This document shows positions 5,683 through 12,082 of a stretch of 12,082 bases of DNA, piece by piece. The DNA is taken from assembly GCA_903911165.1 (NCBI GenBank), contig CAIWCQ010000108.1:1-12082 (forward strand), written 5' to 3'. Below the pieces are notes generated by a model that searched no databases, was not told the origin of the DNA, and saw only the letters and a program-made list of their open reading frames with translations. The position numbers were made by a program, and so were the translations under genes. The stretch's first letter is position 1. Every line of letters starts with the position of its first letter. Source of the DNA: an uncultured Actinomycetes bacterium. Lineage in GTDB: Bacteria; Actinomycetota; Actinomycetes; Mycobacteriales; Mycobacteriaceae.

Positions 5683-7199
5683 TCCCGCCGGGCGCCACTC
5701 GGTTGGATGTTCGGCTCGTGCCGGCCGCGGTAACGGCCTGGTCGGTCACCGCCGCGGGAATCACCTGGGGCGTCGGCCCGGTGATCGCGATGGTCTGCGC
5801 CGCCGGTGCAATCGTCGGGGCACTGAGCCGACGCGGAACTGCGCGGCCGGCCCTACGCGCTGCCGGCGCTGGCGCACTGGGCGTTGCGGTCGTCGGTGCC
5901 GGGTTCGGACTCGCCGTCGGACTGCGCAGTCACGCCGCCGATCACCATCCGGCTGTCCGGCTCTTCGGCACAACGGCAGAGGTAACGGTGACGCCTGAGG
6001 AAAACCCGCGCGCAATCGGTAGCGGACGGCTGATGTTTCGGGCCGCTCTGGTTGCCATCGCCGATGATGATGTCGCCGGCCGGGTCGTGGTTTTCGCGTC
6101 GGGAGGCGACTTCTCAGAGTTGACCGCCGGCCAACCCGCGCGGTTCCGGGCGCGCATTTCCCGGCCTGCACGCCGGGATCTCACGGTGGCCACGCTCACC
6201 GTCGTCGGCCGGCCCGTGCTCGGTGAGGCCTCGGTGGTGCAGCGCGTCGCCCAGGGTGTGCGGGCGCGGTTCGCCGCGGCCAGCCGCGACGCCTTACCAG
6301 CCGATCAGGCCGCGATGCTGCCCGGGTTGGTGCTCGGCGACACCACCACCGTGCCCGCCGCCACCGTCGGGGAGTTCCGCACCGCCGGGCTGACGCACCT
6401 GACCGCGGTCTCCGGCGCTAACGTCACGATCGTCTGCGGAGCGGTGCTGCTATCGGCCGGGCTGATCGGTCCCCGGGCGGCCGTGGTGCTGGCCGCGCTG
6501 GCGCTGGTGGCGTTCGTGTTCGTGGTGCAGCCCACCGCCAGCGTGCTGCGCGCCGCGGTGATGGGAGCCATCGCTCTGATGGCCGTGCTCTCGGCCCGTC
6601 GCCGCCAGGGTGTCCCGGTCCTTGCAGCCACCGTGATCGTGCTGATGGTGTTCGCGCCGCAGCTGGCCGTCGATGTCGGCTTCGCGCTGTCGGTATCGGC
6701 GACCGCAGCCCTGATCGTGGTGGCGCCGATTCTCTCGGCGAGGCTGATGGCCCGGGGTCATCCCAAGCTCGTCGCCGACGCGGTGTCCATTGCGCTGACG
6801 GCGCAACTGGCGACCGCTCCGCTGGTCGCCGCGATCTCCGGACAGTTGAGTGTGGTGGGTGTGATCGCCAACCTCGTGGTGAGCCCGGTGATCCCGCCGA
6901 TCACCGTATTGGGTACCGCCGCGGCGGCGCTGTGCCCGGTCTGGCCGGCCGCAGGGGATCTGTTGATCCGCTTCACCGGACCCGAGTTGTGGTGGCTGCT
7001 GCGGGTCGCGCACTGTGCTGCATCGGTGCCGGGCGCGGCGATCCCGGTCCCCTCGGGGTGGGGGGGTCTGGCCGCGGTGGGTGCCGCGGCGGTGGGGGCG
7101 GTCGTTTTGTGGCGGTGGCGGTGGTTCCGGCGCAGCGCCGCGGGTGGTCTGCTTTGCGGCGTCGCATGGTCGGTGGCAGGTGTCGTCGGCGGTCCGTGA
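5679..7199 (+). CDS. comEC: ComEC/Rec2 family DNA-transport channel (no metallo-beta-lactamase domain)
   Basis: ComEC forms the inner-membrane pore for single-stranded DNA during uptake. The 506-residue product has hydrophobic N-terminal helices, a soluble OB-fold-like segment (about 95-185), then the Competence domain with many helices. Family motifs are GLTHLTAVSGANVTIV (near 236-251), SVLRAAVMG (near 288), VDVGFALSVSATAAL (near 330) and ANLVVSPVIPP (near 397). The chain ends soon after WRWRWFRRS plus one more helix; the C-terminal metallo-beta-lactamase-like domain of the roughly 770-residue Bacillus protein is absent. The M. tuberculosis homologue Rv2414c is of similar short length. The start ATG overlaps the comEA stop as ATGA. 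A run of seven G at 7060-7066 lies in the C-terminal coding part; the frame is intact here. Confidence 0.92.
   Translation: MIPPGATRLDVRLVPAAVTAWSVTAAGITWGVGPVIAMVCAAGAIVGALSRRGTARPALRAAGAGALGVAVVGAGFGLAVGLRSHAADHHPAVRLFGTTAEVTVTPEENPRAIGSGRLMFRAALVAIADDDVAGRVVVFASGGDFSELTAGQPARFRARISRPARRDLTVATLTVVGRPVLGEASVVQRVAQGVRARFAAASRDALPADQAAMLPGLVLGDTTTVPAATVGEFRTAGLTHLTAVSGANVTIVCGAVLLSAGLIGPRAAVVLAALALVAFVFVVQPTASVLRAAVMGAIALMAVLSARRRQGVPVLAATVIVLMVFAPQLAVDVGFALSVSATAALIVVAPILSARLMARGHPKLVADAVSIALTAQLATAPLVAAISGQLSVVGVIANLVVSPVIPPITVLGTAAAALCPVWPAAGDLLIRFTGPELWWLLRVAHCAASVPGAAIPVPSGWGGLAAVGAAAVGAVVLWRWRWFRRSAAGGLLCGVAWSVAGVVGGP
7055..7100 (+). repeat. G-rich tract with a seven-G run in comEC
   Basis: GGGG (7055-7058), one T, then seven G (7060-7066) are followed by GGG and GGGGG runs about 12 bases apart. 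The spacing permits a G-quadruplex on the plus strand, though two loops are long. The homopolymer also makes a slippage-prone site near the 3' end of comEC. Confidence 0.4.
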
Positions 7200-7207
7200 C
7201 ACCATCG

Positions 7208-7212
7208 AAAGG
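7208..7212 (+). promoter_or_regulatory. Ribosome binding site that decides the holA start
   Basis: AAAGG at 7208-7212 stands five bases before GTG 7218 but runs directly into the alternative GTG 7212, where no spacer would be left. The spacing favours 7218. Confidence 0.5.
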
Positions 7213-7217
7213 TGAGC

Positions 7218-8183
7218 GTGCCGGTGGAGCCCCTGCATTTGATACTCGGCGGTGAAGAACTCCTCGTCGAGCGGGCGGTAGCAGAGATCCTCCGGGCCGC
7301 CCGCGCGTCCGCCGGAACCGACGACGTGCCGGTCGATCACCTGCGGGCCGGCGACGTGTCCACGAATGAGCTTGCCGAACTATTGAGTCCCTCGTTATTC
7401 GCCGACGAGCGCGTGGTCGTGTTGGACGCTGCGGACGAGGCCGGCAAGGACGCCGTTGCGCTGATCGACTCGGCGGCGGCAGACCTACCCCCCGGCACGG
7501 TGTTGGTGGTGGTGCATTCCGGTGGCGGAAGGGCCAAGGCGCTTGCCGGCCAACTGCGGGAGCGGGGCGCCCAGACTCACCCGTGCGCCAAGATCGCCAA
7601 GGCCGGCGAACGTGCGGCGTTCGTCCGGGCCGAGTTCCGTGCGCTGAACATCAAAGCCGATGACGACACCGTCGGCGCGTTGCTCGACGCGGTGGGCTCC
7701 GACATCCGCGAACTCGCCTCGGCCTGTTCGCAGCTGGTCGCCGATACCGGAGGGGCCGTCGACGCCGATGCCGTGCGCCGCTATCACAGCGGCAAAGCGG
7801 AGGTCACTGGTTTCGATATCGCCGACAAGGCCGTTCTCGGCGATATCCCCGGTGCGACAGAGGCGTTGCGGTGGGCGATGCTGCGCGGGGTAGCCCATGT
7901 CCTGATCGCCGATGCGCTGGCCGAGGCGATACACGCGATAGCGCGAGTGGGTCCGCTGTCCGGCGACCCGTATCGGTTGGCCGGCGAAATCGGAATGCCA
8001 CCCTGGAAAATCCAAAAGGCTCAAAAACAGTCCCGGCGCTGGTCCCGGGAAACCGTCGCGACCGCGATCCGCTTGGTGGCTGCTCTCAATGCCGACGTGA
8101 AGGGGGCTGCGGCCGACGCCGATTACGTGCTGGAGACTGCGGTGCGCAGAATCGCGGAACTCGCTTTCGGCGGGGGCCGGTAG
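7218..8183 (+). CDS. holA: DNA polymerase III subunit delta
   Basis: HolA is the delta subunit of the clamp loader and opens the sliding clamp during loading onto primed DNA. The 321-residue product (from GTG 7218) begins with the family N-terminus [16 protein letters not shown] and continues with [37 protein letters not shown], the lid region [17 protein letters not shown], the [22 protein letters not shown] segment, and a C-terminal helical collar with [16 protein letters not shown]. This matches mycobacterial HolA (Rv2413c) closely. An upstream in-frame GTG at 7212 would add two residues but leaves no spacer after the AAAGG ribosome binding site. HolA follows comEC by 18 bases and is probably co-transcribed; the comEC-holA order recurs in many Gram-positive bacteria. 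It ends 9 bases from the convergent rpsT. Confidence 0.93.
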   Translation: MPVEPLHLILGGEELLVERAVAEILRAARASAGTDDVPVDHLRAGDVSTNELAELLSPSLFADERVVVLDAADEAGKDAVALIDSAAADLPPGTVLVVVHSGGGRAKALAGQLRERGAQTHPCAKIAKAGERAAFVRAEFRALNIKADDDTVGALLDAVGSDIRELASACSQLVADTGGAVDADAVRRYHSGKAEVTGFDIADKAVLGDIPGATEALRWAMLRGVAHVLIADALAEAIHAIARVGPLSGDPYRLAGEIGMPPWKIQKAQKQSRRWSRETVATAIRLVAALNADVKGAAADADYVLETAVRRIAELAFGGGR

Positions 8184-8192
8184 CCGCGTTGA

Positions 8193-8453
8193 TCAGATCT
8201 TTTGCAGCGCCTGGGCAAGTGCCGACTTTTTGTTGGCGGCCTGGTTCTTGTGGATGACGCCTTTGCTGGCGGCCTTGTCCAGCTTGCGGCTGGTAGACAC
8301 CAGGAGTTCGGAGGCCTTGTCCTTGTCGCCTTCGGCGGCGGCGGAGCGGAACGCGCGGATCGCCGTGTGCAGCGATGACTTCACCGATTTGTTGCGCAGC
8401 CTGCGGCGCTCGTTGGTGATGTTGCGCTTCTGCTGCGACTTGATGTTGGCCAC
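8193..8453 (-). CDS. rpsT: Small ribosomal subunit protein bS20
   Basis: S20 binds 16S rRNA early in assembly of the 30S subunit. The 86-residue, very basic product has the classic start [20 protein letters not shown], a middle [20 protein letters not shown], and the conserved end segment [19 protein letters not shown]. It starts with GTG at 8453 (minus) with AAGGAA seven bases upstream (8466-8461). It is alone on the minus strand: convergent with holA (9-base gap) and divergent from the ATP-grasp operon. A candidate promoter lies about 100 bases upstream, and three 16-bp repeats lie in the presumed leader, so autoregulation or another leader-based control is possible. Confidence 0.97.
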   Translation of the reverse strand: MANIKSQQKRNITNERRRLRNKSVKSSLHTAIRAFRSAAAEGDKDKASELLVSTSRKLDKAASKGVIHKNQAANKKSALAQALQKI

Positions 8454-8478
8454 GCGTTGATTCCTTCACACAGTTCAA

Positions 8479-8526
8479 GGGTTCGGTCTATCTGGGCTTC
8501 GGTCTGTTAGGGGTTCGATCTGTACT
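8479..8526 (-). repeat. Three 16-bp direct repeats in the rpsT leader
   Basis: TTCGGTCT begins at 8482 and again at 8498, and TTCGATCT at 8514, giving an exact 16-base period. Each copy is preceded by GGG or GGC. In the sense of the rpsT transcript the units read AGACCGAA, AGACCGAA and AGATCGAA. They lie between the ribosome binding site and the candidate promoter, so they would be in the 5' untranslated RNA. They could bind a protein as RNA or as DNA. Confidence 0.75.
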
Positions 8527-8559
8527 TCGCCGGGACAAGTGCCCTCGCGGCGCAGTGCG

Positions 8560-8589
8560 AGATTACCAGGGTCAGCCGGATAGTCCCAA
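8560..8589 (-). promoter_or_regulatory. Candidate sigma-A promoter for rpsT
   Basis: On the minus strand TTGGGA (8589-8584) and TAATCT (8565-8560) are separated by 18 bases. The -35 matches TTGACA at four of six positions and the -10 fits TANNNT. The predicted transcript start near 8553 leaves a leader of about 100 bases. Found by eye and not mapped. Confidence 0.5.
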
Positions 8590-8632
8590 AGTGGAGCCTC
8601 TCAGCCTGCGGAAACGCGAGTTGTCATGCAGC

Positions 8633-10311
<1,679 letters not shown>

Positions 10312-10312
<1 letters not shown>

Positions 10313-11304
10313 TGCTGGCCCGTAACGCCGAGGCGCTCTACTGGATTGGTCGTTATGTCGAGCGCGCCGACGATACCGCCCGCATCCTTGACGTGACGGT
10401 CCACCAACTGCTCGAGGATTCCAGCGTTGATCCCGACCGGGCGTCGCGCATCCTGCTGGAGGTGCTGGGGATCGAACCGCCGAAGGCGCGGCTGGAGATG
10501 TGGGCGCTGACCGACCTGGTTGCGTTCACCCGCGATGTGCCGGGCGGCTGCTCGATCGTCGACGCGGTCAGTTCGGCCAGGGAGAACGCACGCTCGGCGC
10601 GCGAAGTCATCTCCAGCGATATGTGGGAGTGCCTCAACACCACCTACAACGCGCTGGCCGAACGCGAACGCGCCGCGCGACGGCTCGGTCCGCACGAGTT
10701 CTTCACGTTCATCGAGGGCCGTGCCGCCATGTTCGCCGGCCTTGCCGACTCCACGCTGTCCCGCGACGACGGCTACCGATTTCTCGTGCTGGGACGAGCG
10801 TTGGAACGAGTGGACATGACGGTGCGGCTGTTGTTGTCCCGGGTGGGGGACAGCGCATCCTCCCCGGCCTGGGTCAGCGTGCTCCGGGCGGCCGGCGCCC
10901 ATGACACCTACCTGCGCACCCATCGCGGTGTTCTGGATGCCAACCGGGTGATCGAGTTCATCCTGCTGGACGGGCAATTCCCGCGCTCGGTCTTCTACTG
11001 CCTGCGACTCGCCGAACACAGCCTCGACGAGTTGATGCGCGGCCTGATCGACCGCACCGGAACCGGGGCTGAAGCCCGGCGTCTCCTCGGCCAGGCCCGC
11101 AGTGAACTGGAGTTCGTCGAACCCGGGGTGCTGCTCGACTCGCTGGAGCAACGTTTGGCCGGGCTCCAGACGACCTGCCGCGATGTTGGCGAGGCGTTGG
11201 CGTTGAGATATTTCCGCTCCGCACCGTGGGTGGAGTGGTCCGACGCCGGTGGCGATGGCGATGGCGATTTTGCCTTCTGCGAGGTCGAAGAGGGGGGCCT
11301 GTAG
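10312..11304 (+). CDS. Alpha-E domain protein (DUF403, COG2307)
   Basis: Alpha-E proteins are all-helical, of unknown biochemical role, and nearly always paired with the circularly permuted ATP-grasp enzyme and a transglutaminase-like protein. The 330-residue product opens with the family signature LARNAEALYWIGRYVERADD (2-21), followed by GCSIVDAVSSARENARSARE (79-98), SSDMWECLN (101-109), FFTFIEGRAAMFAGL (130-144), FLVLGRALERVDMTVRLL (157-174) and FPRSVFYCLRLAEHSLDEL (223-241). Three GGCGAT repeats (11251-11268) code a Gly-Asp run near the C-terminus (314-319). The start ATG overlaps the ATP-grasp stop (TGATG). No membrane segment is seen. It corresponds to Rv2410c. Whether it shields, binds or modifies the ATP-grasp product is not known. 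Confidence 0.9.
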
Positions 11305-12082
11305 ATGTGGCGGATGCGGGTCGTGCACGTGACCGGGTATGCCTACCGGACACCGGTGACGGCGTCCTATAACGAGGCTCGCCTTACGCCGCGCTCGGAT
11401 TCTCGGCAGAACGTCATCATCAACCGGGTGGAAACCACACCCGCGACCCGCTCCTACCGTTACGTCGATTACTGGGGGACCGCGGTGACTGCGTTTGACC
11501 TGCATGCCCCGCACACCGAGCTTCAGGTCACGTCGTCTTCGGTCGTGGAGACCGACAAACCCGAACCGCCCGTGGCGAGCGTCAACTGGGCCGGACTGGA
11601 CTCCTCGGCGGTGCTCGACCGATTCCACGAGGTCCTCGTTCCCACTGCCTACACGCCGTTCAGCAAGCGCATCGAGCGCACCGCGAGGAGTCTCGCCAAG
11701 GCGCACGATCCCCATGAGGCCGTTCTTGCCACGGCCCAGTGGGTGCACAACGAGCTGCGATACGTCCCGGGCACCACCGGTGTCCACTCGTCCGGGCTGG
11801 ATGCCTTGGCGGAAAGCAACGGGGTCTGCCAGGATTTCGCCCATCTGACGCTAATGCTGTTGCGCTCCATGGGAATACCGGCTCGCTATGTCTCCGGTTA
11901 CCTACATCCGAATCCTGATGCGGCAACCGGTGAGGCGGTCGAGGGGGAGAGCCACGCCTGGATCCAGGCGTGGACCGGAGGTTGGTGGAACTATGACCCG
12001 ACCAACGACGCCGAGATCAATGAGCAGTACATCAGCGTCGGCTTCGGCCGCAGCTACGCCGATGTGACGCCGCTCAAGGGGA
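11305..12082 (+). CDS. Transglutaminase-like cysteine protease family protein (3' end cut)
   Basis: The 259 codons present cover nearly the whole of a protein that is about 280 residues in M. tuberculosis (Rv2409c). The N-terminal beta region (RVVHVTGYAYRTPVTASYNE, 5-24) is the bacterial transglutaminase N-domain. The papain-like core holds Cys175 in GVCQDFAHL, His217 in ESHAWIQAW and Asp231 in NYDPTND, a complete catalytic triad. Family members cleave or transfer peptide amide bonds; this COG1305 branch is probably a peptidase or amide transferase acting with the ATP-grasp enzyme. ATG 11305 follows the alpha-E stop without a gap, with a G-rich AGAGGGG ribosome binding site shortly upstream. 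No signal peptide is visible, so it is predicted to be cytoplasmic. The substrate is unknown. Confidence 0.9.
   Translation, partial: MWRMRVVHVTGYAYRTPVTASYNEARLTPRSDSRQNVIINRVETTPATRSYRYVDYWGTAVTAFDLHAPHTELQVTSSSVVETDKPEPPVASVNWAGLDSSAVLDRFHEVLVPTAYTPFSKRIERTARSLAKAHDPHEAVLATAQWVHNELRYVPGTTGVHSSGLDALAESNGVCQDFAHLTLMLLRSMGIPARYVSGYLHPNPDAATGEAVEGESHAWIQAWTGGWWNYDPTNDAEINEQYISVGFGRSYADVTPLKG

Noticed and set aside
6450..7340. Minus-strand open frame (296 codons) opposite comEC and the start of holA
   Set aside because: It is a low-complexity Arg/His/Gln-rich translation, antisense to conserved membrane helices.
8184..8192. Terminator between holA and rpsT
   Set aside because: Only 9 bases separate the convergent genes and no stem followed by a T run is visible.
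8555..8632. N-terminal extension of the ATP-grasp protein from ATG 8555
   Set aside because: The stretch carries the candidate rpsT promoter on the other strand and lies before the first conserved segment, so an internal start at 8633 or 8642 is more likely.

Overview
The window is a strongly GC-rich actinobacterial chromosome segment. Its gene content and order match the Mycobacterium tuberculosis Rv2425c and Rv2421c-Rv2409c neighbourhood, recalled from memory and not searched. It most likely comes from a Mycobacterium or Mycolicibacterium other than the tuberculosis complex. The slot held in M. tuberculosis by eis (Rv2416c) carries an unrelated reductase on the opposite strand. No phage, IS element, CRISPR array, tRNA or rRNA is visible. 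No stretch over 300 bases lacks a gene; the largest gap is the 179-base divergent rpsT / ATP-grasp region.

Layout. (1) 1-276: 3' end of a CoxE-like VWA-domain gene. (2) 314-3554: a tightly packed, probably translationally coupled operon, nadD-rsfS-gpgP-octT-degV, in which each gene overlaps the next by 1 to 11 bases. NadD makes NAD, RsfS silences ribosomes, GpgP and OctT act early in methylglucose lipopolysaccharide (MGLP) synthesis, and DegV is a fatty-acid-binding family protein. (3) 3574-4644, minus: a COG3804-type NAD(P)H-dependent reductase, convergent with degV and divergent from comEA. (4) 4747-8183: comEA-comEC-holA. These are a DNA-uptake receptor and channel, the channel lacking the metallo-beta-lactamase domain, followed by the DNA polymerase III delta subunit. 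(5) 8193-8453, minus: rpsT (ribosomal protein S20), with a probable 100-nt leader holding three 16-bp repeats. (6) 8633-12082: a three-gene operon of circularly permuted ATP-grasp, alpha-E and transglutaminase-like proteins, the last cut by the window end. Comparative genomics predicts a peptide-ligating or peptide-modifying system here, but its substrate is unknown. This is the least understood system in the window.

Smaller signals worth attention are an 11-glutamine tail on the ATP-grasp protein, ten xP(N/D) tripeptides in ComEA, the rpsT leader repeats, an 18-bp duplication that repeats the end and stop codon of the reductase gene, and an inverted-repeat cluster between the reductase and comEA. 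Most coding assignments are secure from family motifs. Regulatory assignments are by eye.
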